Below, one piece after another: positions 31,010 to 51,779 of a stretch of DNA of 53,500 nt; position 1 is the first letter of the stretch, and each line of letters starts with the position of its first letter. The position numbers were made by a program, and so were the translations under genes. The DNA is from Cristatella mucedo (Eukaryota; Bryozoa; Phylactolaemata; Cristatellidae), in NCBI GenBank assembly GCA_009760855.2, contig WPIO01000112.1, forward strand, positions 305,001 through 358,500. The letters run 5' to 3'. The notes below the pieces were generated by a model, which saw only the letters and a list, made by a program, of their open reading frames with translations, had not been told where the DNA came from and did no database searches.

Positions 31010-31170
31010 AGGGCCGAGACAGCCCATGAGGATAAGGTGCTCGCTCTTCACGACCGGGGTTGTGGGTTCGAATCTTGAAGTGGGCGATTCTGTATTGCTA
31101 ACTGCAATAAGGTGGTGATAGCCATTTAGGCTTCTCTGCTGCTATACAAATGAGGCTGTTAAATCAGCTA
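31010..31170 (+). mobile_element. SINE-2 copy
   Basis: Head GATAAGGTGCTCGCTCTTCA, B-box GTGGGTTCGAATCTTG, body GGTGGTGATAGCCATTTAGG, end GCTGCTATACAAATGAGG. Confidence 0.75.
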
Positions 31171-32960
31171 ATAGTATTATTACTATAAGCAGCACGTAAG
31201 CAAGCCGGGAGCATGCTACTGACTGGCATCATGACATCCCGTGACTTAGCATTCAAGAGAAACGAACGGCCCACATTTTCCTCACAACGCATCGATGATG
31301 CTAATCGTCGTTGATTTGCTTGTGTATGCTGCAATTATGCATGCTATCTTTAAATCAGTCGTTAGAATTTATTTGCGTAGCGTTTATGTAGCGCCTTAGC
31401 AGATAGATGCTTGTTTGTGGCACAATGTTCAGTTCTCTTAGGGTGCACATGCACATGCTTTATTATGCATCACATTGGCCTAGTGCCGATGTGGTGTTCT
31501 GCTGATGATCCCCAATAGATTTGGGAATGGTCAGTGGTAGTCCGTCACGACAGAACACAGCCTCTCTCTACGTTTTGATAGTTTAGCATTATGCAAATCT
31601 TGCTGCGTGCTGGGCATAGATTTATTTATTTTACTTTTCTGGCAGACCCACAAGCTAGGTTGTAGCCGTGTGATGCACTGCTTTGTATACTCTTGTTACT
31701 CGGCTCGGTTATGTGTTTCCACCGTGTTACTAGTCCTTCAGAAATAAGAAATTTGCAACAATAAGAATGCTGTCTTCTTGAGTTCAATGAAGGCTGCATT
31801 ACATTTAACCTGGCTGAGTGGGCCCCGGTCAAGTTAAACTGACTCCATCTAGGCTCCCTAAACAAAACGCTGCCTTAACGTCGTCCGAAGAAAAGATGAA
31901 GCCATAAGGACTGCCTGCAAACAATGCTGTTGCAGAATCTTATTTTCCAGACCCGGCATCCGGTGACTGCATCTCATTTTTTGTTTTACGAACCAGAATG
32001 TAGACTTCAGTGTGCTTCAGAGCCTGAAATTTTTTCTGTCGGACGTCATTGGAAGATAAATTTATCTATGAGTAATATAATGACCGTAACCAAAGCTGGA
32101 ATTTAACCCCTGGAGCAAGTAGAGCCTACTTTTACCTGCTAAGAAGTTTGAAGTTGTTATTGTATATGCATCTGAGAGCGTAATGAAGCAGGTGGGATGG
32201 AACTGTGCACAGAACCTGCCCACACCGGCCGGGTAGGTAAGACCAATTTAAATACAGCTGTAAAACAAAACTACAGATCCAGAAACGCCCAACAGCAATA
32301 TACTCACGGGAAGTGCTCGTAAGTTGCAGCTTGTGTGACAATATCCTCAGATCGAGAGCATTTAAAAGATTTTTAATTTAGCTATCTGTATGCTCTCTTC
32401 TTGTCATGCTGATGTTGGATCCCATTGAGTGCTTTCCAGGCATCGTTTTCCTTGTCCTACAACAGAAAATATATGCCAAGCTTATCAATGGGCTATAGTG
32501 CAGATAGATCATGTACACTGTTGCTCTGTGTCCTCTGGTCTGCTAATGCTATCCTCAAGATTATGACAAACAATATATATATAGAGAGATCCTCGCTGTG
32601 AAGTGTGCAGAGGATTGGTGAGGCTGCCTTGGTAGTGCCACCCAGAGCTACATTTCACTCGCAGCGCCCCTACGCATTTGTTGTCTGCGGCAGGGCGTTT
32701 GTGCTTCAGTGAGGAGACTACACTTCCTCACTGCCAGTAGTCGTGACTGGGTGCCTATCTTTCCAGCCGGATCGTGCCGTAGCCTTCTTCGGATCATGTG
32801 AGCTGCCGTCTGGTATGAAGGCCGTGTTGGTAGTGGCAGTTGTCAGCTGCCGGTGCAGTGGCCGCCCCTTTGCATGTACTTCTGCACCCGTGTGTCGATT
32901 CGTGCGACGTAGAGGCCTATGCTCACCAGCATATGCCTCATAGTCTCTTATTTCTTTGTC
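31171..32960. other. Unassigned stretch upstream of the RSL1D1-like gene
   Basis: Must hold the 5' exon and promoter of the next gene if it is intact, but neither can be fixed. No CpG-rich peak or clear TATA box with a start codon was found. Frames of 60-80 residues show no motifs. Confidence 0.3.
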
Positions 32961-32962
32961 AG

Positions 32963-42519
<9,557 letters not shown>

Positions 42520-42849
42520 GTTGCCTTTCCCGAGACATGAGGTGCCGACCAGCTGCTTGCTGTCGAAGCTTGGCCGCAGCCTCTTGGCACCCAAATGTTG
42601 GATCCGGTTCACCATGTGCTGACTCGACCTTTTAATGTATGCTGACGCACGTTGTGCTGCTGCAGGAATCATAAGGCCTCACTGTCACGTGCCTCGTACG
42701 GTCGCTACTGCGTACCCTGGGCAAGCGTTGCTGTTTGTCTGCAGGCCAATGGCACGCTTGGCTCCGAGTGATGAGTTGAGCTGTCATCCCTTTTTTGCCT
42801 GACAGCTGCCATCCTTATGCGATCGGCCGAACGTATCGAATCCCGTGAC

Positions 42850-42855
42850 AATAAA
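42850..42855 (+). terminator. Poly(A) signal of the RSL1D1-like gene
   Basis: AATAAA in GTGACAATAAACGG, 330 bp downstream of the stop. Confidence 0.55.
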
Positions 42856-42859
42856 CGGG

Positions 42860-43717
42860 TGCTAGCTCGACAGCAGCAAACTTCGTTTGTCAGCAGATAG
42901 CTGCACTGTCACAAGTGCAAGCTTTTACCAGCCTGAGCTTAAGTTGTGATAGGATTCCTGTCGTTTTCCTGCTTACGTGCTGTAGGCAGCTTGACCAGCT
43001 TTTGCACAAAGTCGGCAAGACTTTATTATTAAGACTTGCTTAGTAGGGTAGTGGCCATTAGAATCAGCTGTGCTGGGCCGGGCTGGGCAAAGGGCTGTGA
43101 AGCAGATAAAGATGGACAGTCGAAACGTGATGTAGAGCTCGCATACCCTTGTCAGTACGTTGGTAGAAGTAGCTGCTTGCCTGGCGGCTGCTACCTGTGC
43201 ACCGAATCGATAGGGCCCATTCTCTTGGCAGCCTCTGCAATTATTCGCCAAGAGTCTTCATGCGTGCTCTGTGGTGGATGCATGTTCGGAGTGTGGGATA
43301 TCCACCGAGAGTGCAGCCTTCACAGATCGTGGACTGGTGCGTCTGGCTGGCATCAACTTGACGTTGAAGAAAGCCATTGTTAAAGCTTTGGTCTTTCTCT
43401 TAATTGGTTACCGTGTCCAACACTTGCACAAGGTTTCGGCGTTGCCAAGCTGAAATAGTTTTTTTCGGTTAACAGCGCCACAAAGTTGCAATGAGTTGAC
43501 AACTGCTCCCACTCGGCAGGGGGCTGTGAGAGGTTCCTAGAGACCTATGCATGTAAGCCTTTGTCGATGGAGACTATTAAAATAGACAATAGTTGCAGCC
43601 ACGGGAACGTTGATCAAAGCATTATAGCAGCAAGTTGGTAGGTGAGGTATTGGTGCAACTGGCTGCGATCTCACTCCAGGTGGCAATAGCAACGATTTAC
43701 TCAGGTAGGGCCAAACC
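42860..43717. other. Unassigned stretch
   Basis: A 115-residue plus frame and a 92-residue minus frame lack motifs. No feature called. Confidence 0.3.
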
Positions 43718-44352
43718 TTAAGCCTGGTTTAGACGGTGGGTCTTGCTTCTTACCAATTTCTGTGGAGACCGTGCCTTTAGTTCGTAAGCTACCAAAGCCT
43801 GGAACTCACTTCCTACTGTCGTGACACCCCATAACTTGACCACATTTAAAAAAGCTAAAAACGCATATATTTATCACAGCAGTTATTGGGTCCATGCGAT
43901 TCGTCCTTTACATGCTGATGCTTGCTGAAACTGTTTGCATGCTTCTACTAACCGTATTTGCATGCTGACCCTGTGCCTGTCACCCCTAACCATGTTATAT
44001 GTGTTGTCATTTGAGCATGCTACTACTAATCATCCGATCGTGCATCCTTTGCAGCAAATGTAAAGTGCTTATAAAGAGATTGATTTCTTTGAGGGAGCTA
44101 TGCAAATGTATTATTATTACCTACATTCTACCTACTATGGTCTTCCGGTATTACTATGGTCTTCGGGTTAAGAGGTTTAGGCCCTTCGAAATCTGATTCT
44201 TAAACTCTGAACTCAGTGTGTTTCATTAACAAGGACTCGCCAGGACCGCATCGATGCTGGTCAAGTCGTCGGCCATTCCTTGCAATGTGCATACACCGAA
44301 GACTCTCTTTGAGTTGGTAGGAAGCAAGACTCGCCGTCGAAACCAGGCTTTA
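43718..44352. mobile_element. PIF/Harbinger-type TIR element carrying a LINE-A fragment
   Basis: Inverted repeats of 34 bp at 43721-43754 and 44316-44349 (30 of 34 identical, starting AGCCTGGTTT) are flanked by TTA on both sides (43718-43720 and 44350-44352). The TWA duplication is characteristic of the PIF/Harbinger superfamily. No transposase is encoded. Most of the inside (43755-44122) is a plus-strand LINE-A 3' fragment. Confidence 0.7.
43755..44122 (+). mobile_element. LINE-A 3' fragment nested in the TIR element
   Basis: GGAGACCGTGCCTTTAGTTC to GAGGGAGCTATGCAAATG and ATT tail. ORF2 C-terminus plus 3' UTR. Its 5' truncation point lies at the inner edge of the left inverted repeat. Confidence 0.8.
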
Positions 44353-45504
44353 GCAGTGTGTGAGGGTATGATAGACCGTTCAGCGAAGCTCTCTGCTAAG
44401 CTCCGAGATAGCATTTTTGGCAAGCTCGAGAGTATGTTTGATGTTGGCTGAGTTGGGTGGACATACATGGCTCCAGCATAGGCAGCTGGAATCAAACTAC
44501 AAGCATATATCTTTTGATGATATCAGCAGCCACTTCCGGCTCTCGAGTAAAATCTTAAACTCGGCTTCTCGGAAGATTGATATAGGGTTTCCCGATTTCA
44601 ACACACGGAGCTTCAACCATGGCCTGCACTCAAGGTCCGTTGGTCATCTTTGCACCCTTGACATCTAGATCACCAGCAGTAAGTTCTCGCCTGCTGCCGC
44701 CGTCAGCGAACTCAATTTCCAGCTTTATAGCAATCTCAGTATTACTCTCAGCAGACTTCTGGGTAGCTTTGAAATTTACGGTAAATATTTCTGACTTTTG
44801 CTACATATTGGCATACAGCGTATCCATACTCTCCACACTAGTGTACGCAGCAAAGTTCTATAGCCTAGGATGGGTGTAATTCGTGGGATACGGCCAGCCT
44901 AGGGTCGCCGGATTGGCTAAGCCTCGCCTTTGACACAAGAACCCACGACCCCTTATTCTGGTCACTCGGGTACCAGGAGCTCGTCGATAAAGACGTAAGT
45001 GTTGGCGCTGAGTCCGGTCGCTCAGTATCTACATACCAAAGGATGGATAACTGGCGCTCCTCGACCATGTCGTCAACCAAGAGAACCCACGAGCCTGGCT
45101 GGAGATAGAGAAATGAAAGGTCGAAGATCGTAATTGATCGACCTTTGCGGTGTTGAACTAGACCCGCAATGCAAATCTAGCCGGTACTGCAACGACCACG
45201 AAATGCCAACCCTGAATGTATTGAAATTACTCAGAAACTGCACCCTGCTCAAAAACTGAGCAATTGGAGAAATCTGGCGTTGCAGTCAGGCAAGATTAGA
45301 ATAAAAGGAAACGTAACCATCAAGACTATTTCATTATCGCGATAGCTGCATAGTACCAAGCCAAGGTAAATTGTACAATTGCGATCGGCATCATTTCGAG
45401 TCCCTGTAGTCAGTCACTGTTGACTAAACTTGTAAAAAAGAATTCTTTCTTCCTTAGTAGTGAGAGCTATTTCCCAACTGCTTAAGCCTAAAAGTGTAAG
45501 AATA
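44353..45504. other. Unassigned stretch
   Basis: Frames up to 86 residues without motifs. A small inverted repeat AAAGGTCGA / TCGACCTTT lies near 45117-45148. No gene called. Confidence 0.3.
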
Positions 45505-45930
45505 ACTATAATAATAATACATTTGTTATAGCACCCTCAGAGAAATCATCTTTTTCTAGGTACTTTACAATTGCTGAACATGAAGCACGATTGAGTGCTT
45601 GCATGCTCAATGACAACAAGCACAACATGATTAGAGTGACATGCACAGGGTCAGCATGCAAATATGGTTAGTGGCAGCAAGCACAGTGTCAGTACGCAAA
45701 GGACGAATTACATGGACCCACTAAATGCTGCGATAAATAGGTGAGTTTTCAGTTTCTTTTAAATGTGGTCAAGTCAGGGGATACCACGATACAAGTCGGA
45801 AGTGAGTTCCAGGCTTTGGGAGCATGCGAACTGAAGGCACGGTCTCCAAGGGATTTGAGATTCGTATGAGGTATAGGTAAACTATTAGATTCCGGAAAGC
45901 GGGTGGTGCGATGCTTAGCCTAATGGTGGA
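45505..45930 (-). mobile_element. LINE-A 3' fragment
   Basis: (TAA)n, CACCCTCAGAGAAATC, GTACTTTACAATTGCTG, then 3' UTR and ORF2 end on the minus strand. Confidence 0.85.
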
Positions 45931-47182
45931 GTTTACAAACTTTTCTTTTGTGTGTACGACGGCGGTAAGAATTTGAAATTTTCAAATTTTTCTATAATAT
46001 TGCAGACGCAGCTAATGCCAAAAGTCTATTCCTAAACAGTAGGATTTCTTAGTTCTTGTGCAAAATGTACTTTTCTGACATAATCCCACTACTAATTAAA
46101 CTACAATCACACTTAATCACTCTGTCATAAGAACATTAAGCGGTTCATTAGTGGATGCGTCTACATTTATTGTCTATCACTTGAGCAAGTTTCTTGAGGT
46201 ACGGTATTTATATGTTGTTCTATGCATTATTACACATCACTTGCTAATAAACTCCTTGTTAATAATTTCCAGTAATATAACTGGCAGTAGGAATACAAGA
46301 GCCTGAGGTCCAGTAGATCAATTTAGCTCTTGTTGACTGAGCAGATGCACACCTGCATTTCCTGACTTGGCATAAGGGTTTACAAGCGTATGACGAACTC
46401 TTTTTGCCACGGAGGTGGTAAAAATATTATCCGGACAAGTGCAAAAATGACTCCGCGGAACCATTTGCTAAGATTTGTGGGGATTGCAAAACATTTTCCT
46501 TAAGTTTAATGCGACCTGAACTATGGCTAATCGCCTCATTTCACTCGCATGAACTGCAATTAAGCTCTGAAAGATAAGATGATAAATCGCTCCTCAAAAT
46601 TGCATCTTGTAAAATCTCTAGTAATGGGCTTCATAATTTTATTTGCGCATTATTGCAATGCCACCTTGTTTTTGTGTAGAATGATATAGAGGAGGGCTGA
46701 GGGGAAACGAACCATGAAGTTTACTATCACAATAATTTGGGGGAGCCCTGTGATTACTAAAGATACTGCTGCCTCTTAATGGTGGACCTTTTCAAAGTTT
46801 GGGACTGCAAGAATGCATCCGCTATCACATATCCAGACCAAATGTCGCCTGTCGTCCACGCGTCACACTGCCCAGAGGAGCTCCCCTTGCCCACTCTTTC
46901 AAGTTGAGAACAGCACCTTTAGAAGAGAGCATCCAATCAAAAAGCCTAGAAGACGTCGTAGATCCACGTGACCATTTAAGAGGTGGAGCTGAGTAAAGAA
47001 ACCCATACTAGCCAAACCAAAAAGACCTCGACATCTTGATCAGAGATTTTGGTCTTAAACAAGTCCAATGCCAAGTTTTGGACGTCTAGACTAAAGAGCG
47101 AACCTTGTGGAATGAAAGTGTGCAAGTCGCAGATCACAGAAATTGTCACCAAGCATTCACCGGCTTCTTTATTGGTGAGCCG
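45931..47182. other. Unassigned AT-rich stretch
   Basis: No frame with recognised motifs. Longest are 65 and 71 residues. Confidence 0.3.
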
Positions 47183-47327
47183 TGATGGCATACTAGGTAA
47201 GGCGGTTGTTTTTCACGGCCTCGGTCCCGAAGTCGTGGGTTCTAATCCTGGATTGAGCAATTCTTTATTGCCACTGCAAGTAGTGGCGATAGCCATCAAG
47301 GCTCTTCTGTCGCTATACAAATAAATC
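47183..47327 (+). mobile_element. SINE-2 copy
   Basis: Head TACTAGGTAAGGCGGTTG, B-box GTGGGTTCTAATCCTGG, body GTGGCGATAGCCATCAAGGC, end TCTGTCGCTATACAAATAAA. Confidence 0.75.
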
Positions 47328-47554
47328 CGAACTTCGCAAGCCAATCTTCTGTCTGAGTTTTACTCCGCCAATTTAAGTGGCGACGCGAGGCATGCAACGT
47401 AAGCAGAAGTGACGGTCGTAACTCGCCGAATGGCAAGGACTGAACTATGTGCGGCGCTGCCAACGTCACCAAGCTAGCGAAGCGAGCAGAGTTGCCTGCA
47501 CATCACAGTTGCTGTGGCAGGTGACTTCAGGCAGACTCGTCGCAAGCTTATAGT
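47328..47554. other. Unassigned stretch
   Basis: Nothing recognised. Confidence 0.25.
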
Positions 47555-47640
47555 TCTTTGCAGCAAATGTAAAGCGCCCAGAAAGAGATTGAGCGGCTCC
47601 GATGGCGCTATATCGTATGTACTATTATTATTGTTATAGC
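47555..47640 (+). mobile_element. LINE-A 3' tail
   Basis: TTTGCAGCAAATGTAAAGCG, CCAGAAAGAGATTGAG and GGCGCTATATCGTATG plus ATT run. Confidence 0.85.
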
Positions 47641-48178
47641 AGCTTACGCTTGAGCTCGACGATACACTGAAACGAAGGTGAGCTAAATCAGCCAGACAAC
47701 GACTGGCGCTCATTATTCGCGGTTCCGGAATGGTAAGGATTGGGAACCCGTTGCGTGCGCACGAGGTTTCTGCTGAGGGGTAATCGGCGAAGCGCCTGAC
47801 CCTAATGTACATGCCTCACCTGTGGCCAATAGTCAAGCCGTTGAAGCGAAGCGTCAGGCAACTTGCGTAGATTGTATTCCTTGTCGTCTGCTGCGATTGA
47901 TTGGGCTCCCATAGATATGTGCCCGTTGGGAGTAATAAAGCAGAGTCTCGTTTAAAGCGCACGTGCGCCCGCCGTGTCTCCATCAGACTCCCACTAGAAC
48001 AGCCGGCGCCGGAGTCACTGTCGTACAACAAACCGAGTATGCGGTAATCTAGGGCTCAGGCCGCATGCAAGCCGAAGTGGTGCGATTGGCAGTGAGTTGT
48101 GCGGCGGAAGTCGGCGTTCCGTCCTTGGAGCTCAGTTGTGCTGCACGAGAGTTCCTGTATATGGATATGGACTTTTTA
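47641..48178. other. Unassigned stretch
   Basis: Nothing recognised on either strand. Confidence 0.25.
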
Positions 48179-48179
48179 T

Positions 48180-48298
48180 AATAATAATAATAATAATAAT
48201 TCACTTGATAAAGCGCCCTCAGAGAACTTAATCTCTCTCTAGGCGCTTTACATTTGCTGTAAAGTGAAATGCAATGGAATGGTAAGTAAAATTATGTT
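48180..48298 (-). mobile_element. LINE-A 3' tail
   Basis: (AAT)n, CACTTGATAAAGCGCCCTC, GGCGCTTTACATTTGCTG: a very short, well preserved terminus. Confidence 0.9.
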
Positions 48299-48302
48299 AA
48301 GG

Positions 48303-48698
48303 TATGAGCGCCCTTGGTCGCTTACGCGTTGTTCTGTGGGCGTGTGATCACCGTCACATGGTTCCGCCCCCAGCCGACGTTCTGTCCGCCCAACGGGAAC
48401 GCTCCTTGCCGGACGTGACTCGTTCCTTGCCGCGCAATTCACTTTCTGCCTGTGCGACGGCCTGCACGCACGCTATCCACTCTCCTCTCTCTCCTAACGC
48501 CTCGTGCTCCGGAGCAGCACGCACGACGGCTGCTAGATCGTATAATACGGCCGTCGTCGACAACGCTTGTGGGGGCTTCGCTCTTCATCGCGCCGCCATC
48601 GCACGCCCCTACAGTTCTACTACTGGTGTACCTGCGTGCATTGATATTGCTCCTACAGGTCGCTAGCCGCGAGATTCCAAGGATTTTCGGGATTCACA
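48303..48698. other. GC-rich unassigned block next to an LTR
   Basis: Markedly GC-rich, with a 120-residue plus frame (48304-48666) lacking motifs. May be flanking genomic DNA or part of the Gypsy element. Confidence 0.3.
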
Positions 48699-49051
48699 TG
48701 TCAGCATTCGTCGCCTGGGCCTGGCGCCGTTAAGGCCGCCGCGCTTGCGGCCTGGGGCCAGGACGTTGAAGCCGCGACACCCCGTTCGTTACTCTGCTGG
48801 GGTCGACTTCGGCTGGTCGCACGACACGCACGACACGTCCGCTCACGGCTGCTAGAGCTGAACAAGAGCGCCGGCGGGGAAGGAGCGCACGACCGCGTGG
48901 CCATTCACTAATGCCTTCACCCAATCAGTGGGGATGACCCGGCAGCAGAGGCGTTATGCACTCCTGCCCTGGTCAGGCCAGGGCGGGGCGATGTGCTGGC
49001 GATGCCGCGCCCACAAAGGCTCCCCATCACTTGGCCTTGGCCAATGTGACA
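48699..49051 (-). mobile_element. Putative 3' LTR of a Gypsy element
   Basis: On the minus strand the block starts TGTCACATTGGCC and ends GAATGCTGACA, i.e. TGTCA...TGACA inverted termini with TG/CA ends, 353 bp. It immediately follows the pol C-terminus. No clear polypurine tract precedes it and no second LTR is in the window, so the borders are tentative. Confidence 0.5.
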
Positions 49052-49738
49052 TTCAACGATATAATGCGAAAAGCGGGTGGGAAAGCGTACGCGGCGCCCG
49101 GACCGCGTTTCGTGCACCAGAGGTAAAATTGCGGGATTGGGCGGCTCCGACGAAAGCGATCGCTCTGAAGTAGGCGTAACTGATGCCCTCGGAGAAGGTG
49201 CAGCCGACGGAGATTCCTGCGATGCGCGGGAATAGTACTTCCGCCATCTTTTAAAATAGGAATAACGAAATAACGTCAAGCCATTGTGCCAGACGGCGAA
49301 GCATCGGCCGATACTTTCATGTAGTACTTATCTCCAATCTTGATGTAGGAGGAATTAACAGACTCTCTGACCACGGGACTGGGCGTAAGCATTCCTTCCA
49401 TTGGCGAGGCATCGATGCAGCACTACGCCAACGGCTCCGTTTCGCCTGCTCGATTCGGCTGTCCTCCTCGACGTATGGGGGTTTTAGCCGGTCGATTAAA
49501 ATATCCGTTCGGCGGCCGACGACGTTGACGAAAAGATGTTTTTCCGCTCGTTCGAGCACAACGTATGGGCCGTCGTAGGGTAGCTGCAGCGGTCTTCGCG
49601 CTGCTGCGTCGTGGCGCACAAAGACCCTGGTGCAGTGCTGCAGGTCGTCGGGAACGTACGATGGGCGAATGGCCGCATCTCGAGGAGATACAGCGCGAAG
49701 GCGGTGCATGTGCTCGCTGAGCGTCGTGACAATGTCGA
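49052..49738 (-). pseudogene. Gypsy (Ty3-like) pol 3' end, truncated
   Basis: Minus strand. The C-terminal part of integrase (LSEHMHRLRAVSPRD, VFVRHDAAARRPLQLPYDGP, LIDRLKPPYVEED) lies at about 49738-49440, then a spacer, and after a frame break the ETRSGRRVRFPTRFSHYIV end typical of animal Gypsy polyproteins. RT, RNase H and the integrase core are missing. The 5' break coincides with a shift from GC-rich to AT-rich DNA. Confidence 0.8.
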
Positions 49739-49839
49739 TATGAAAATGTTTGATAATGGAGAAAAAGAAAGAACAGGAGCACAATCAAATTCAATGTTAA
49801 CTATGGATAGTGAGTCAGCAAATACAAATTTATGAAATA

Positions 49840-50418
49840 ATAATGCTTTCATTAGGAACAAACTCAGAAATGCTAATCGAACACAACATTGGTTCTGGAT
49901 GGTTGTTCCTTGGTTATCGTTCACTTTTGATTGTTATTTCAAAATATATACTTATAGGCGGTGGAACACACATTGAAACTCCCAAATATCTTGTTAAGAA
50001 AAATTGTGTAACTAACTTGAAAAATGTTGACGATGAGTTGTGTGCACTATGGTAAGTTTTAAGAGCTTTAAATCCAATAGAGAGAAATAAGTGGAAGATA
50101 AATGACTTAAAAGAAATACTATCTATTAAATATTCTCACTTGCTTATTGAAATTGAATGGCTTTTAATGGTTAAAGATGCTGATAAATTAGAGAAAGCAA
50201 TGAATGATAGTACAAATGTTTACTTATCCGGATATAAAGAATCAAGAGTTTCTCCAATAAGAGTAGTAAAAATTCAGATGAGAAAGAACATAGACATGTA
50301 AATCTATTATTGCTTAATAAAGATGCAAAAGAACATTATATGTTGATTAATCATTTCAATTCATTATGTAGACCTGTAAATTCAGGGGAAAAACAGTATT
50401 ATTGTCATAGATGTTTAA
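49840..50418 (+). pseudogene. Polinton/Maverick-type DNA polymerase B, N-terminal fragment
   Basis: AT-rich plus-strand sequence reading EHNIGSGWLFLGY, GGGTHIETPKYLVKKNC, VLRALNPIERNKWKINDLK, KDAKEHYMLINHFNSLC and EKQYYCHRCLN. This order (GSGW, a THIETPK/YIPLPK-type box, CALW, a cysteine pair) is typical of the region ahead of the polymerase domain in protein-primed PolB-like proteins of Polintons and related viruses. Lesions: a TAA at 50053-50055 and a single-base frameshift near 50300. The polymerase domain itself is absent. The open end joins LINE-A. Confidence 0.7.
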
Positions 50419-51390
50419 ATTTTCTAAAACTAAATGATGATAAAACTAACTTACTAGTTATGGGCAAACCCAGTGTCATTCACAAATTGGAAAGGATGAC
50501 GCTCAAAATTGGCTCTGCCAGCATATCTCCAGTTGAATCAGCTCGAAATCTAGGTGTCATATTCCAAAGCGACCTCTCGTTAGACGACCACACCAGCTCC
50601 ACAGTCAAATCTGCCTATTTTCAGCCTCATAACATTGCTAAAATTCGGGCTTGTTTAGATAAGGAGACCACGTCAAAGTTGGTCCATGCATTCGTGACAT
50701 CCCGTCTCGACTTCTGCAACTCACTGCTTACTGGCCTACCAGCATGTGCGATCAGGCGATTGCAGCTGGTGCAAAACTCTGCAGCTAGGCTTGTTTGTCG
50801 TGAGCGTCGCAGCTGCCACATTAACCACTTCTCGCCGACCTGCACTGGCTACCAGTCAAGCAACGGATTGACTTCAAGGTTTTGTCGCTCACTTTTAGGT
50901 CACTTCATTCTTTGGCTCCAGCCTTTCTCTCAGATATCCCCCATCAGGCCAAGCATCGTGCCACCCGCTTTTCGGAATCCAACAGTCTACAAATACCCCA
51001 TACAAACCTCAAATCCTTTGGAGACCGTGCATTTAGTTCGTATGCTTCCAAAGCCTGGAACTCCCTCCCGACCTGCGTCAGAACATCCCCTGACCTGACC
51101 ACATTTAAAAAGAACTTAAAAACACAACTATTTAGGACAGCATTTAGTGGGTCCCTGTGATTCGTCATTCATGTGCTTATGTGTGCTGACACTGTGCATG
51201 CTGCCACTAACCACATTTGCATGCTGACCCTGTGCATGTCACCCTTAACCATGTTATTCATTTTGTTTGTTTATCAAGCGTGATTTTACTCACCGTTCAA
51301 TTGCATTTCCCTTTGCAGAAAATGTAAAGCGCCTAGAAAGAGATTAAGTTCTCTGAGGTTGCTTTATCAAGTGCATTATTATTATAATTA
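50419..51390 (+). mobile_element. LINE-A copy bridging two Polinton genes
   Basis: Starts in the RT at FLKLNDDKT and continues PVESARNLGVIFQSDLSLDD, SRLDFCNSLLTGLPACAIRR to AFSGSL, 3' UTR, stem-loop and ATT tail. One frameshift near 50825-50880. 5'-truncated as usual. Confidence 0.92.
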
Positions 51391-51779
51391 AATTATGATA
51401 CTGGTACCATCATTGCTTCAAATTTAGACCAAATGTTATATCGTGGTCTTATGTCAATGACTAAGGAGAATCATTCTTACGTTTGGGTTAATGATGTTGA
51501 TGATATTCCAGAAGTTAACTCTTATAAGAATTGTAAGAATGTTGTTGCACTAGACGACCTTATGACAGAAGATCAATCTAAAATATTGGACTATTTTACT
51601 AGAGGACGACATAAGGGATTGAACATATTTTATCTTGCTCAAGGCTTTACTAACATTCCTAGGAGAGAAATCAGAAACAATATCAACTTTATTAGAATAT
51701 TTAAACAAAATGCTACAGATATAGAATATAGTCGTGATGCATATGTTGGTGATATAGATAGGTCCTATCTATTTATTTT
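51391..51779 (+). pseudogene. Polinton/Maverick-type packaging ATPase (A32/FtsK-like) fragment
   Basis: Plus frame ...NLDQMLYRGLMSMTKEN, then KNVVALDDLMTEDQ (Walker B), ILDYFTRGRHKGLNIFYLAQ and IPRREIRNNINFIRIFKQ, the pattern of the A32-like ATPase of Polintons and large DNA viruses. The Walker A loop would lie upstream and is missing at the LINE junction. The 3' end is cut by the hAT element (frame then runs into its terminus). Non-functional. Confidence 0.75.

Noticed and set aside
45117-45150. Inverted repeat AAAGGTCGA/TCGACCTTT as a regulatory hairpin
   Set aside because: Short, isolated and without neighbouring gene or repeat context.
48304-48666. 120-residue GC-rich plus frame
   Set aside because: No motif, and overlapping open frames on both strands fit base composition.
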